A DNA stretch of 64,000 bases from CANHBY01 sp046342195 (GTDB lineage Bacteria; Pseudomonadota; Gammaproteobacteria; Burkholderiales; Burkholderiaceae_C). The position numbers and the translations under genes were made by a program. Of the stretch, positions 44,171 through 52,835 are shown piece by piece. Each line of letters starts with the position of its first letter. Position 1 is the first letter of the stretch. The stretch covers positions 112,284-176,283 of the forward strand of contig JBKDQE010000038.1 in NCBI GenBank assembly GCA_046342195.1, in the 5' to 3' direction. The notes under the pieces were generated by a model that had not been told where the DNA came from, ran no database searches, and was given only the letters and a program-made list of their open reading frames with translations.

Positions 44171-44536
44171 TCACTTTTTAACTAGTGCGCCCGACTTTCG
44201 GGGGCCCTTTCTCGTTCGAGCGTTAGTTTTAGTTCTTTGACCTCTGACAGGCAAACCCCTGCGATGACGAAATCCACGATAACAACCAAGATCCATGAGA
44301 CGCTTGATATTAATGGAAATCTCGCGCCTTAAATCGCCTTCAATTGTCAATTTATTAATTTCTTCTCGTATTTTTTCAAGATCACCATCGGTCAGATCTT
44401 TGATTTTACGATCTATTGGTACGCCAGTAAAAAGGCAAATTTTGCGTGCAGTAGCGCGCCCAATGCCAAAAATATGGGTAAGTCCAATTTCGGTATGCTT
44501 ATGAGGCGGGACATTAATTCCAGCAATTCGAGCCAT
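44171..44536 (-). CDS. rpsM: 30S ribosomal protein S13
   Basis: 121 residues starting MARIAGINVPPHKHTEIGLT, with the helix-two-turn-helix IFGIGRATARKI and the basic tail RGQRTKTNARTRKGPRKSG. Sits in the head of the 30S subunit and contacts tRNA. Confidence 0.97.
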   Translation of the reverse strand: MARIAGINVPPHKHTEIGLTHIFGIGRATARKICLFTGVPIDRKIKDLTDGDLEKIREEINKLTIEGDLRREISINIKRLMDLGCYRGFRHRRGLPVRGQRTKTNARTRKGPRKSGALVKK

Positions 44537-44562
44537 TTAATCCTCTATATTTTAAAAAATAA

Positions 44563-44676
44563 TTATCCTTGACGCTGCTTATGACGAGGATCTGAGCAAA
44601 TAACACGAACAACCCCTTTTCTTCGGATAACCTTACAATTCCTGCACATTTTTTTTACTGATGCAGCAACTTTCAT
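44563..44676 (-). CDS. rpmJ: 50S ribosomal protein L36
   Basis: 37 residues, too short for most gene lists. The zinc-binding pattern is intact: CRNCKVIRRKGVVRVICSDPRH, shown as CxxC, then C and H (residues 11, 14, 27, 32). ATG at 44676 with GGAGAT as ribosome binding site; stop TAA at 44563. It lies between infA and rpsM, as usual in betaproteobacteria. Confidence 0.96.
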   Translation of the reverse strand: MKVAASVKKMCRNCKVIRRKGVVRVICSDPRHKQRQG

Positions 44677-44706
44677 AAAAATCTCCTAGCAATCATTGAC
44701 TTAAAT

Positions 44707-44925
44707 TTATTTAGCACGAAATACGATGCGAGCCTTTGTTAAATCGTAAGGGCTCATCTCAACTGTCACTTTATCGCCTGGTGTAATTTTAATAAAGTGC
44801 ATCCTCATCTTCCCAGAGATATGGCCGAGAACAATACGGCTATTCTCCAACTTCACTCTAAATGTGGCGTTAGGAAGATTCTCAAGAATTTCTCCCTGCA
44901 TTTGGATAACATCGTCCTTTGCCAT
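44707..44925 (-). CDS. infA: Translation initiation factor IF-1
   Basis: 72 residues, MAKDDVIQMQGEILENLPNA, with an OB fold (GHISGKMRMHFIKITPGDKV, SPYDLTKARIVFRAK). Binds the A site of the 30S subunit during initiation. Placement after secY inside the spc operon is typical of betaproteobacteria. Confidence 0.97.
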   Translation of the reverse strand: MAKDDVIQMQGEILENLPNATFRVKLENSRIVLGHISGKMRMHFIKITPGDKVTVEMSPYDLTKARIVFRAK

Positions 44926-44928
44926 AGC

Positions 44929-46248
44929 TTACCTGTCAGCACCGGTTTTAAAGTTGGCTTTTTTCAATAGGGACTCATATTGCTGACTCATGAGAAAGCT
45001 TTGAATTTGAGCCCAAAAATCCATCGTAACAACCACAATAATTAAAAGTGATGTACCGCCAAAAGAGAAGGAAACTTTATATTGAACAACCAAAAACTCA
45101 GGAATAAGGCAAATGAAGGCCACATAAAAAGCACCACACAATGTTAGCCGAGATAGTACTTTATCAATATACCTTGCTGTTTGTTCACCAGGCCTGATAC
45201 CAGGAACAAAGGCACCACTCTTTTTCAAATTATCAGCAACTTCGCGACTATTGAATGCAAGAGCAGTATAAAAGAAAGAAAAGAAAATTATTGAAGCGGC
45301 AAATAGTAAAACATAAACAGGTTGGCCAGGAGAAAGAGCTGTAGCAATGTCTTTCATGATATTGGCGGTATCCCCAACCGCCAAAAACCCAACAAGTGTT
45401 GCAGGAAACAAAATGACTGATTGAGCCAAAATGGGGGGCATAACCCCAGAAGTGTTGAGCTTTAAGGGCAGGTGAGAGGATGCTGCTTGATAAACACGAT
45501 TTCCAACTTGTTTTTTGGCATAATTAACCAAAATCTTTCTTTGACCTCTCTCGACAAATACAACAAGAAATGTAACAGCAACAACCAAAACAAGTACAGA
45601 CAATGGAACAAATACAGCACTGGCATCAGTACGATTAGAAACCAGATCGAGCAAATTTCCTAAAGCAGAAGGAAAACCAGACACAATCCCCGCAAAAATA
45701 AGAATTGAAATACCGTTACCAATTCCTCTCTCTGTAATTTGTTCACCAAGCCACATCAAAAACATTGACCCAGAAACAAGACTAACAACGGCGGTGATCC
45801 TGAAAGCAGCGCCGGGATCAAGCACAAGTTTTGGAGAACTTTCTAGACCAATGACAATGATCCATGATTCGACAATGGCCAGAATAAGGGTTCCATATCT
45901 CGTATATTGGGTTATTTTTCTTCGACCAGACTCGCCTTCCTTTCTCAAAGCCTCAAGAGAAGGAACAGCATAACTCATTAACTGCATGATTATGGATGCA
46001 GATATGTATGGAGCAATACCCAGTGCAAAAACCGAAGATCTTGATAACGCCCCGCCTGAAAAAAGGTTAAATAAATTAAAGATACCAGCCTGCGCATGAA
46101 GAAGGTCTGATAATTCTGAGATATTTATTCCAGGAACTGGGATATGAGTACCTACCCGATAAACAATCAGAGCAAGCAACAGAAACCAAAGGCGGCGAAT
46201 CAATTCGCCATGTTTTGCTGTGCTACCTAAAGAAGAAGCATTCGACAC
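44929..46248 (-). CDS. secY: Protein translocase subunit SecY
   Basis: 439 residues with ten membrane segments. Family marks include GINISELSDLLHAQAGIFNL, IAPYISASIIMQLM, the cytoplasmic loop SGRRKITQYTRYGT and NNLKKSGAFVPGIRPG-like DNLKKSGAFVPGIRPGEQT. Forms the SecYEG channel for protein export and membrane insertion. Close to infA (three bases) and rplO (14 bases). Confidence 0.97.
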   Translation of the reverse strand: MSNASSLGSTAKHGELIRRLWFLLLALIVYRVGTHIPVPGINISELSDLLHAQAGIFNLFNLFSGGALSRSSVFALGIAPYISASIIMQLMSYAVPSLEALRKEGESGRRKITQYTRYGTLILAIVESWIIVIGLESSPKLVLDPGAAFRITAVVSLVSGSMFLMWLGEQITERGIGNGISILIFAGIVSGFPSALGNLLDLVSNRTDASAVFVPLSVLVLVVAVTFLVVFVERGQRKILVNYAKKQVGNRVYQAASSHLPLKLNTSGVMPPILAQSVILFPATLVGFLAVGDTANIMKDIATALSPGQPVYVLLFAASIIFFSFFYTALAFNSREVADNLKKSGAFVPGIRPGEQTARYIDKVLSRLTLCGAFYVAFICLIPEFLVVQYKVSFSFGGTSLLIIVVVTMDFWAQIQSFLMSQQYESLLKKANFKTGADR

Positions 46249-46262
46249 ACGAGCATCCCGGA

Positions 46263-46694
46263 TTAGGAAATTGAGCCCCCAAGGGCGACGATCGCTTCCT
46301 TGGCTCCACGGGTCGGAATAATGCCTCTAATTAACAGAGGTTTAGTCAACATACCAGACTTGACAATCTTCACAACTTTTGAACATTGAGGAACAAGACG
46401 AAGACTTTTAAGCAAATCCAAATCAATTTGATCTACAGAAATGGCTTGAAGATCAGAGAGCGTGATCTCAGCATTAAACTGCAAAGAAGAAGACTTAAAA
46501 CCCCGCTTAGGAAGCCTCCTTTGTAAAGGCATTTGACCACCTTCAAATCCAACCTTGTGGTAACCTCCTGCGCGGCTTTTCTGACCTTTGTGACCACGAC
46601 CAGCAGTCTTACCGAGACCAGAACCAATTCCGCGGCCAACCCTACGCTTTTGATGCTTAGAACCTGCACCTGGCTTCAAGTTATTAAGTTTCAT
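46263..46694 (-). CDS. rplO: 50S ribosomal protein L15
   Basis: About 143 residues beginning MKLNNLKPGAGSKHQKRRVG, with the Gly/Lys-rich RGHKGQKSRAGG tail and LPKRGFKSSSLQFNAEIT. A late assembly protein of the 50S subunit. The open frame extends five codons upstream; MKLNN is the family start. Confidence 0.95.
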   Translation of the reverse strand: MKLNNLKPGAGSKHQKRRVGRGIGSGLGKTAGRGHKGQKSRAGGYHKVGFEGGQMPLQRRLPKRGFKSSSLQFNAEITLSDLQAISVDQIDLDLLKSLRLVPQCSKVVKIVKSGMLTKPLLIRGIIPTRGAKEAIVALGGSIS

Positions 46695-46709
46695 CATGCA
46701 TCGCACCAA

Positions 46710-46889
46710 TCAGAGTACTTTCACTAAATAGGAAACTTTATTGACCATACCACGGATAGAAGGAGTATCTTCAAGCAGAGACTCACTATTTAACTTACGA
46801 AGGCCCAAGCCGCGAACAGTCGCTTTATGTGATTGACGAGTGCCAGCCGTACTTTTGACGAGCTTAATTCTCAAAGTTTTATCAGTCAT
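46710..46889 (-). CDS. rpmD: 50S ribosomal protein L30
   Basis: 59 residues: MTDKTLRIKLVKSTAGTRQS, then HKATVRGLGLRKLNSESLL and RGMVNKVSYLVKVL. A small peripheral protein of the 50S subunit. An earlier ATG at 46904 overlaps the rpsE stop (TAATG) and would add five residues. Confidence 0.93.
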   Translation of the reverse strand: MTDKTLRIKLVKSTAGTRQSHKATVRGLGLRKLNSESLLEDTPSIRGMVNKVSYLVKVL

Positions 46890-46903
46890 CATCGTGTTGA
46901 CCA

Positions 46904-47422
46904 TTAGTTGTAGATCTCTTCGACCGTCAAACCACGCTTCGCAGCAATTTCCGCCGGAGTATAAATAGACTCAAGTGCATTAAGGGTGGCTCTAACGATG
47001 TTATAGGGATTAGAAGACCCCAAACTTTTACAAACAATATCAGTAATACCCATTACTTCGAAAACTGCACGCATAGGTCCGCCAGCAATAATTCCAGTAC
47101 CAGAGGGCGCAGGGGCCATCAAAACGTGAGAAGCACCATGCTCACCAATGACATTGTGATGGATGGTGCCATTTTTGATAGAAACCTTAAACATGTTTCG
47201 CCGAGCAGCTTCCATTGCTTTTTGAACAGCTACAGGAACTTCTTTGGCTTTACCTTTTCCCATTCCAACTCGACCGTCACCATCTCCTACCACCGTAAGA
47301 GCAGCAAAGCTCAAAGTTCGACCACCCTTGACAACCTTGGTTACACGATTGACGGCAATCATCTTCTCTATAAAAGAGTCATCATTACCTTCAGCTTGAG
47401 CTCGTGCTTGAAATTTAGCCAT
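46904..47422 (-). CDS. rpsE: 30S ribosomal protein S5
   Basis: 172 residues. The RNA-binding N-terminal domain holds FIEKMIAVNRVTKVVKGGRT and the C-terminal domain GTGIIAGGPMRAVFEVMGI. Involved in decoding accuracy. Confidence 0.97.
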   Translation of the reverse strand: MAKFQARAQAEGNDDSFIEKMIAVNRVTKVVKGGRTLSFAALTVVGDGDGRVGMGKGKAKEVPVAVQKAMEAARRNMFKVSIKNGTIHHNVIGEHGASHVLMAPAPSGTGIIAGGPMRAVFEVMGITDIVCKSLGSSNPYNIVRATLNALESIYTPAEIAAKRGLTVEEIYN

Positions 47423-47451
47423 ATCAAACTCCCTTTACTTTCAAATCGCGG

Positions 47452-47814
47452 TTAAAAGTTGAGGCCTGCTTCGCGAGCGGCTTCAGCAAGAGCTTTGATT
47501 CGTCCGTGATAAGCAAAACCTGCACGATCAAAAACAACTGAGGTAACTCCAGCTTCTTTTGCTTTTTCTGCGATCCTCTTTCCAACGATCATCGCGGCAG
47601 ACATATTGCCACCTGAAGAAGAACCAAGAATATCTCTCACCGATTTTTCGACCGTTGAAGCTGATGTTAAGACACGAGCACCATCAGCAGAGATAATGTT
47701 GGCATAAATATGAAAATTACTTCTAAAAACAGATAACTTGACCACCCGTTGAGCAGAAATTCTCGCTCTGGTTTGTTTAGCCCTACGAAGACGCTGCTCT
47801 TTTTTTGTCAACAT
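47452..47814 (-). CDS. rplR: 50S ribosomal protein L18
   Basis: 120 residues with the family start MLTKKEQRLRRAKQTRARIS and the end RGRIKALAEAAREAGLNF-like HGRIKALAEAAREAGLNF. Binds 5S rRNA in the central protuberance. Confidence 0.96.
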   Translation of the reverse strand: MLTKKEQRLRRAKQTRARISAQRVVKLSVFRSNFHIYANIISADGARVLTSASTVEKSVRDILGSSSGGNMSAAMIVGKRIAEKAKEAGVTSVVFDRAGFAYHGRIKALAEAAREAGLNF

Positions 47815-47823
47815 GATAAACCC

Positions 47824-48366
47824 TTATTTCTTTTTGGCCACTTTACGCCGAACTTCTTCTGGAGGGTAGGAATATCTAATTCCTTTACCTTTATATGGCT
47901 CAGGGGGGCGAATCTTACGAATTCGAGAAGCAATTTCACCTAGAACACACTTATCTGGGCCCGTTAGCACAATTTCAGTTGGGGTGGGGCAATCCAACTT
48001 TACCCCAGCAGGCATTGACTTAATCACTGGATGAGAAAAGCCGATTTGCAAATGCAAGTCTGAACCAGAAGAAGCTTGAGCCCTAAAACCAACACCGACA
48101 AGGGCCAACTTGCGCTGAAATCCTTTACTAACCCCAGCAACCATATTTGCAATCAATGCGCGCTCAGTGCCTGACATGGCATTTGCTTTTACCGTACTAT
48201 CAACTGGCGAAATGATAACTTTACCATCGGCAATCGAAACATTCACGAAGGAACTTACGGAACGCGACAGAGACCCGAGGGGGCCTTTCACGGAAAATTG
48301 ATCACCGACACAAGAAGCCTCAATCCCAATCGGCAGGGGAATAGGCAATTTTCCTACACGTGACAT
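47824..48366 (-). CDS. rplF: 50S ribosomal protein L6
   Basis: 180 residues, two homologous domains: MSRVGKLPIPLPIGIEASCV and the C-terminal PPEPYKGKGIRYSYPPEEVR block. Located near the factor-binding stalk base. Confidence 0.97.
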   Translation of the reverse strand: MSRVGKLPIPLPIGIEASCVGDQFSVKGPLGSLSRSVSSFVNVSIADGKVIISPVDSTVKANAMSGTERALIANMVAGVSKGFQRKLALVGVGFRAQASSGSDLHLQIGFSHPVIKSMPAGVKLDCPTPTEIVLTGPDKCVLGEIASRIRKIRPPEPYKGKGIRYSYPPEEVRRKVAKKK

Positions 48367-48378
48367 TTAAACCCCCAG

Positions 48379-48774
48379 TTAGGCAACAAAGCAAAGAACT
48401 TCACCGCCAACGCCCACTTTACGAGCCTTTCGGTCAGTCATAACCCCCTGAGGGGTTGTAACAATCGCTACTCCGAGACCATTCATAACCATCGGAATAT
48501 CGTGACAGCCTTTATAAACACGCAAACCGGGCCTACTCACGCGTTCAATACGCTCAATGACAGGACGACCTGCATGGTATTTTAGATCAATTACTAAACT
48601 ATTTTTTCCATCTCGATTCAACAGCTTAAAACTTTCAATATAACCTTCATCTTTCAAAACCCGTGCGATAGAAACCTTTAATTTTGAAGAGGGAAACTCA
48701 ACATTGGGCTTTTCTACCATTTGGGCGTTACGGATGCGAGTTAACATATCTGCAATGGGGTCACTCATACTCAT
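48379..48774 (-). CDS. rpsH: 30S ribosomal protein S8
   Basis: 131 residues, MSMSDPIADMLTRIRNAQMV, with RVSRPGLRVYKGCHDIPMV and the end KVGGEVLCFVA-like GVGGEVLCFVA. A primary 16S rRNA binder and, in E. coli, the repressor of the spc operon. Confidence 0.97.
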   Translation of the reverse strand: MSMSDPIADMLTRIRNAQMVEKPNVEFPSSKLKVSIARVLKDEGYIESFKLLNRDGKNSLVIDLKYHAGRPVIERIERVSRPGLRVYKGCHDIPMVMNGLGVAIVTTPQGVMTDRKARKVGVGGEVLCFVA

Positions 48775-48804
48775 ACCAGAATCTCCTGTGCAAGCCCGGT
48801 AGAT

Positions 48805-49110
48805 TTACCAGCTAGCTTTAATTACTCCAGGGATTTCTCCTTTGAAGGCCAAATCCCTGATCTTATTTCTTGCCAAGCCAAAATTGCGGAAGGTACCGCG
48901 GGGACGTCCGGTCAGCTCACAACGGTTACGCTGGCGACTAGGATAAGAATTCCGAGGCAGTTTTTGCAGATCGAGACGGGCAGAGTATCTTTCTTCTAAT
49001 GATCGCTTAGGATCGTTTGCGATTTTTTTTAAGCGAAAGTATTTTTCCGAAAATTTTTTAACTAAACGATCGCGTTTAAGTTCACGCTGAATAAGAGAGA
49101 GCTTAGCCAT
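48805..49110 (-). CDS. rpsN: 30S ribosomal protein S14 (zinc-free type)
   Basis: 101 residues starting MAKLSLIQRELKRDRLVKK and ending GEIPGVIKASW, with CELTGRPRGTFRNFGLARN. The Cys-pair zinc motif of short S14 is absent, so this is the long C-minus form. Start chosen at the family Met; the open frame reaches 27 codons upstream into rplE. Confidence 0.96.
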   Translation of the reverse strand: MAKLSLIQRELKRDRLVKKFSEKYFRLKKIANDPKRSLEERYSARLDLQKLPRNSYPSRQRNRCELTGRPRGTFRNFGLARNKIRDLAFKGEIPGVIKASW

Positions 49111-49117
49111 GAAACAC

Positions 49118-49672
49118 TCAGTTTTTAAAAGGAAATTTGAACGAAGAAAGCAACGCTTTACACTCATCGTCAGTTTTTGCGGTGGTAACAATGCTGATAT
49201 TTAAACCCCGCAAAGAATCAATTTTATCATATTCAATCTCTGGAAATATGATTTGTTCTTTAACGCCAACATTATAGTTACCTCGACCGTCAAAAGACCT
49301 TGCAGAAATGCCTCTAAAGTCTCTTACCCTTGGGAATGCAACAGTGACGAGGCGGTCTAAGAATTCAAACATTCGATCGCCACGAAGAGTCACCATGCAT
49401 CCTATTGGAACACCTTCTCGTATTTTGAACCCTGCAATGGCTTTCTTGGATTTTGTGACAACAGGTTTTTGACCTGAAATTTTAGTAAGATCTGAAACAG
49501 CATGTTCAATGACTTTTTTGTCAGAAACAGCTTCACCCACACCCATGTTAAGAGTTATTTTAGTAAGCCTAGGAACCTCCATTAATGAAGTGTACCCAAA
49601 TTTTTTCATAAGCTCAGGAATAACTCTAGACTTATATTGCTCAGAGAGTCTAGGGATATTAGATTTAGACAT
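49118..49672 (-). CDS. rplE: 50S ribosomal protein L5
   Basis: 184 residues with KITLNMGVGEAVSDKKVIEH, TKSKKAIAGFKIREGVPIG and FDGRGNYNVGVKEQIIFPEI. Binds 5S rRNA. AGAGGTG lies just upstream of the ATG at 49672; the start overlaps the end of rplX by eight bases. Confidence 0.97.
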   Translation of the reverse strand: MSKSNIPRLSEQYKSRVIPELMKKFGYTSLMEVPRLTKITLNMGVGEAVSDKKVIEHAVSDLTKISGQKPVVTKSKKAIAGFKIREGVPIGCMVTLRGDRMFEFLDRLVTVAFPRVRDFRGISARSFDGRGNYNVGVKEQIIFPEIEYDKIDSLRGLNISIVTTAKTDDECKALLSSFKFPFKN

Positions 49673-50000
49673 TTTCACCTCTCAAGACTGGAATCTCAAG
49701 CCCATTAGATTTATAGACGCGAACACGTTTTCCGTCGCCCAAAACCTTGACCCCAACACGATCAGCCTTTTCTGTTAGAGGGTTGAAAATTGCAATATTA
49801 GACTGATGAATTGATAAATTTTTGGAGACAACACCGCCACTTATGCCTTTTATAGGATTGGGCTTAACATTTTTTTTAACGAGATTTACCCCCTGAACAA
49901 TCAAGCGGTTTTCATCCACTCGGGATAGCACAAGACCTCTCTTGCCTTTATCCCGACCAACAAGAACAATAACTTGATCACCTTTTCGGATTTTATTCAT
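49665..50000 (-). CDS. rplX: 50S ribosomal protein L24
   Basis: 111 residues starting MNKIRKGDQVIVLVGRDKGK with the KOW motif and GGVVSKNLSIHQSNIAIFNP. Slightly longer than the usual 102-105 residues because of the C-terminal VYKSNGLEIPVLRGENV. An early assembly protein of the 50S subunit. Confidence 0.96.
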   Translation of the reverse strand: MNKIRKGDQVIVLVGRDKGKRGLVLSRVDENRLIVQGVNLVKKNVKPNPIKGISGGVVSKNLSIHQSNIAIFNPLTEKADRVGVKVLGDGKRVRVYKSNGLEIPVLRGENV

Positions 50001-50018
50001 GTTTTATATACCCCTAAG

Positions 50019-50387
50019 TCAGAGAACTTCAGGCGCAAGAGATACTATTTTCATAAATTGTTCAGTCCGTAACTCACGCGTGACAGGACCAAAAATACGG
50101 GTACCGATAGGCTCTAATTTGGCGTTGAGAAGAACAGCAGCATTTCCATCGAATTTGACAACCGATCCATCTTGGCGACGAATTCCTTTTGCAGTTCTTA
50201 CAACAACAGCATTGCAAACTTCTCCTCGTTTCACCTTACCGCGAGGAGAGGCATCTTTAATACTAACCTTGATGAGATCACCAACACCGGCATACCGGCG
50301 CTTTGAGCCGCCCAAGACTTTGATACACATGACGGACTTGGCGCCAGTGTTGTCGGCGACATCAAGTCGCGATTGCATTTGAATCAT
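50019..50387 (-). CDS. rplN: 50S ribosomal protein L14
   Basis: 122 residues starting MIQMQSRLDVADNTGAKSVM and ending RFMKIVSLAPEVL-like EQFMKIVSLAPEVL. First gene of the spc operon, with its own promoter about 120 bases upstream. The open frame continues 32 codons upstream, but the family start is at 50387. Confidence 0.96.
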   Translation of the reverse strand: MIQMQSRLDVADNTGAKSVMCIKVLGGSKRRYAGVGDLIKVSIKDASPRGKVKRGEVCNAVVVRTAKGIRRQDGSVVKFDGNAAVLLNAKLEPIGTRIFGPVTRELRTEQFMKIVSLAPEVL

Positions 50388-50509
50388 GATTTTTTCCCCA
50401 ACTTGCACCATTACCGATTTACACGGAAATGACCAGTCTTGGTTCCGTAAGCAGAAGGCCCGCCTAACGGGATTGAGAGCCAAATGTATATTTTTTGGCT
50501 AAGCCGGTA

Positions 50510-50538
50510 ATGGTAAGGTTTTTAAGAATTATTGTCAA
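50510..50538 (-). promoter_or_regulatory. Promoter upstream of rplN (spc operon)
   Basis: TTGACA, a 17-base spacer and TACCAT on the minus strand, directly after the peroxiredoxin gene. The predicted leader of about 115 bases contains a hairpin AGCCAAA/TTTGGCT. It splits the block into an S10 part and an spc part. Confidence 0.75.
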
Positions 50539-50542
50539 TACA

Positions 50543-51055
50543 TTAAAAGAGGCCACGAACCTGTTCTAACAAAGTGTCTGCTCCGCTTTTTTCAAGCTGC
50601 CCACCTGCCTCTAAATTAAAAATGGTTACTTTACGATCCACCACAAGCATTGAGTAGCGACGTGAGCGCACACCCAAGCCCTTTGAGGAAAGATCGAAAG
50701 TCAGACCGATTGCATTTGTGAAGGCCCCAAGGCCATCGGCAACCATTCGCAAACGATCAGCAACACCAAGAGATTTACCCCAAGCATTCATCACGAAAGC
50801 ATCATTAACGGATAAACACCATATTTCGTTGATGCCAATTGCTTTGAAGTCAGCAACTCGAGAGAGAAAACCAGGAACGTGACTGTCAGAACAGGTTGGA
50901 GTGAATGCACCAGGAACAGCAAAAATAACAACACTCTTTCCGGCTAATTCAGAGGAAATATCAAAAGCTTGAGGACCCAATGAACAGCCCTCTTTGGGAG
51001 AATCTATATATTCATAAAGCTGAATTTCAGGTAGAAGCGAACCGATTTGAATCAT
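50543..51055 (-). CDS. Peroxiredoxin of the Prx5 type, inside the ribosomal block
   Basis: 170 residues. The peroxidatic Cys55 lies in VPGAFTPTCSDSH, the Prx5 signature; the supporting Arg is in GLGVRSRRYSMLV. Reduces hydrogen or alkyl peroxides, probably with glutathione or thioredoxin. It sits two bases after rpsQ and before the spc promoter. Its AT-rich composition matches the ribosomal genes around it, so it was not added recently. Confidence 0.9.
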   Translation of the reverse strand: MIQIGSLLPEIQLYEYIDSPKEGCSLGPQAFDISSELAGKSVVIFAVPGAFTPTCSDSHVPGFLSRVADFKAIGINEIWCLSVNDAFVMNAWGKSLGVADRLRMVADGLGAFTNAIGLTFDLSSKGLGVRSRRYSMLVVDRKVTIFNLEAGGQLEKSGADTLLEQVRGLF

Positions 51056-51057
51056 GA

Positions 51058-51333
51058 TCAGAGATCGCTCGCTCTTTCAATCAGCTTAGTTACAGTCCAA
51101 GCTTTGGTTTTAGAAATAGGGCGGCCCTCGGAAATTTCAACAAGATCACCGATACGATATTGATTCTGCTCATCATGCGCATGATACTTCTTTGAACGAG
51201 CAACAATTTTCGCATAGAGTTGATGCCTTGTGCGATTTTCTACTAAAACAGTGACCGTCTTGTTTCTTTTGTCGCTCACAACCCGACCAGTTAAAATACG
51301 TTTATTTTTCACTAAAGTTGCAGTGATACTCAT
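51058..51333 (-). CDS. rpsQ: 30S ribosomal protein S17
   Basis: 91 residues, LTGRVVSDKRNKTVTVLVEN with an OB fold and GDLVEISEGRPISKTKAWTV. A primary 16S rRNA binder. Overlaps rpmC by four bases. Confidence 0.96.
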   Translation of the reverse strand: MSITATLVKNKRILTGRVVSDKRNKTVTVLVENRTRHQLYAKIVARSKKYHAHDEQNQYRIGDLVEISEGRPISKTKAWTVTKLIERASDL

Positions 51334-51539
51334 TTTTCAGCTCCAGAGGACTGAATTAATTTTTCACGCAAGATCGTCTTAACGGTTGCAATAGCACGCC
51401 TAGTTTTTCGAAGCTGAGAATGATCGGAAAGTTGTTGAGCACCTTTTTGCATCCGGAGACCAAAGTGAGCTTTCGACAAGCTGAACACTTCTTTTTGTAA
51501 CGATAAAATATCTTTGCTGCGAAGTTCAGATGTTTTCAT
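51330..51539 (-). CDS. rpmC: 50S ribosomal protein L29
   Basis: 69 residues of two helices, MKTSELRSKDILSLQKEVFS and QLRKTRRAIATVKTILREK. Located at the exit tunnel, where it helps bind the chaperone trigger factor. Confidence 0.96.
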   Translation of the reverse strand: MKTSELRSKDILSLQKEVFSLSKAHFGLRMQKGAQQLSDHSQLRKTRRAIATVKTILREKLIQSSGAEK

Positions 51540-51555
51540 TTCTTACCTAATCAAA

Positions 51556-51972
51556 TCAAGTACCGACCTGACGGGCCACGAAAGTAGTCCGCAATGGCAA
51601 TTTGGCAGAAGCCAACTGGAAGGCTTCCCGAGCCAATTGCTCTGGAACACCGTTGATTTCGTATAAAACCTTTCCTGGCTGAACCTCTGCAACATAATAT
51701 TCTGGATTACCTTTACCATTGCCCATTCGAACTTCGGCAGGCTTTTGCGAAATTGGCTTATCTGGAAAAACACGAATCCAAATACGACCACCACGTTTGA
51801 CATGCCTAGAGATAGCCCTGCGAGCCGACTCAATCTGACGCGAAGTTAAACGACCGCGCTCAGTTGCTTTAAGACCAAAATCACCAAAGGAGACTTTTGC
51901 ACCTCGAGTAGCAATCCCAGTATTTCTTCCTTTTTGCTCTTTTCTAAATTTTCTACGCGCTGGCTGCAACAT
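51556..51972 (-). CDS. rplP: 50S ribosomal protein L16
   Basis: 138 residues, MLQPARRKFRKEQKGRNTGI, with RAISRHVKRGGRIWIRVFPD and GNPEYYVAEVQPGKVLYE. Organises the A-site region of the large subunit. Confidence 0.97.
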   Translation of the reverse strand: MLQPARRKFRKEQKGRNTGIATRGAKVSFGDFGLKATERGRLTSRQIESARRAISRHVKRGGRIWIRVFPDKPISQKPAEVRMGNGKGNPEYYVAEVQPGKVLYEINGVPEQLAREAFQLASAKLPLRTTFVARQVGT

Positions 51973-51974
51973 CG

Positions 51975-52817
51975 TTATTCTCCTTTTGCTTCACCGGCCG
52001 CCGGCTTACGAATTCGCTTGGCTGCTGCCGTCACTTTTGAGGGAAGAGAACCATCAGGAGCTTTTTGAGGACTGTCTTGACGCTCAGATTTGGCTCGACT
52101 GCCAGCACCCAAGCGTGTACCGGACGGACGACGAGCTCTTCGATCATCCTCTTGAGAATCAAGAGGCTTTGACTGAACTACTTCCGCAGCAAGGGATCGA
52201 TCACCCTTGTAAACCCAGCATTTAACACCGATAACTCCGTAGGTTGTCTTGGCTTCAGAAAAACCATAATCAATGTCTGCCTTCAGGGTGTGAAGAGGGA
52301 CTCGACCTTCTCGGTACCACTCACAACGGGCAATTTCAATTCCATTCAATCGCCCGGATGCCATAAGCTTGATACCCTGAGCACCAAGCCGCATAGCATT
52401 TTGCATAGCGCGCTTCATTGCTCGACGAAACATGATTCGCTTTTCGAGTTGCTGAGTGATACTGTCGGCAATGAGTTGAGCATCAATTTCTGGCTTGCGA
52501 ACCTCTTCGATATTGACAGCAACTGGCACACCAAGACGTTGAGCCAACTGTGTCTTCAGGCTTTCAATGTCTTCGCCTTTTTTTCCGATTACGACACCTG
52601 GTCTGGCAGAAAAAATGGTGATGCGGGCACTCTTTGCAGGACGCTCAATCAAAATGCGAGATACCGCCGCATTTTTTAATTTGGCTTTCAAGTATTGCCG
52701 AATATTCAGATCTTCAGCCAACATGCCAGCAAAATTTTTGTTTGAAGCATACCAACGTGAGGACCAGTTGCGAGTAACTGGCAGGCGAAATCCAATCGGA
52801 TGAATTTTTTGTCCCAT
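51975..52817 (-). CDS. rpsC: 30S ribosomal protein S3 with a long C-terminal tail
   Basis: 280 residues. The KH domain (ARPGVVIGKKGEDIESLK) and the C-terminal S3 domain (RREGRVPLHTLKADIDYGFS-like YREGRVPLHTLKADIDYGF) are normal. After about residue 215 a basic, low-complexity tail of some 60 residues follows (RRPSGTRLGAGSRAKSERQ, KVTAAAKRIRKPAAG); this extension is typical of Burkholderiales. Forms the mRNA entry pore. Confidence 0.97.
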   Translation of the reverse strand: MGQKIHPIGFRLPVTRNWSSRWYASNKNFAGMLAEDLNIRQYLKAKLKNAAVSRILIERPAKSARITIFSARPGVVIGKKGEDIESLKTQLAQRLGVPVAVNIEEVRKPEIDAQLIADSITQQLEKRIMFRRAMKRAMQNAMRLGAQGIKLMASGRLNGIEIARCEWYREGRVPLHTLKADIDYGFSEAKTTYGVIGVKCWVYKGDRSLAAEVVQSKPLDSQEDDRRARRPSGTRLGAGSRAKSERQDSPQKAPDGSLPSKVTAAAKRIRKPAAGEAKGE

Positions 52818-52835
52818 ATTTTTCCTTGGCTGCCT

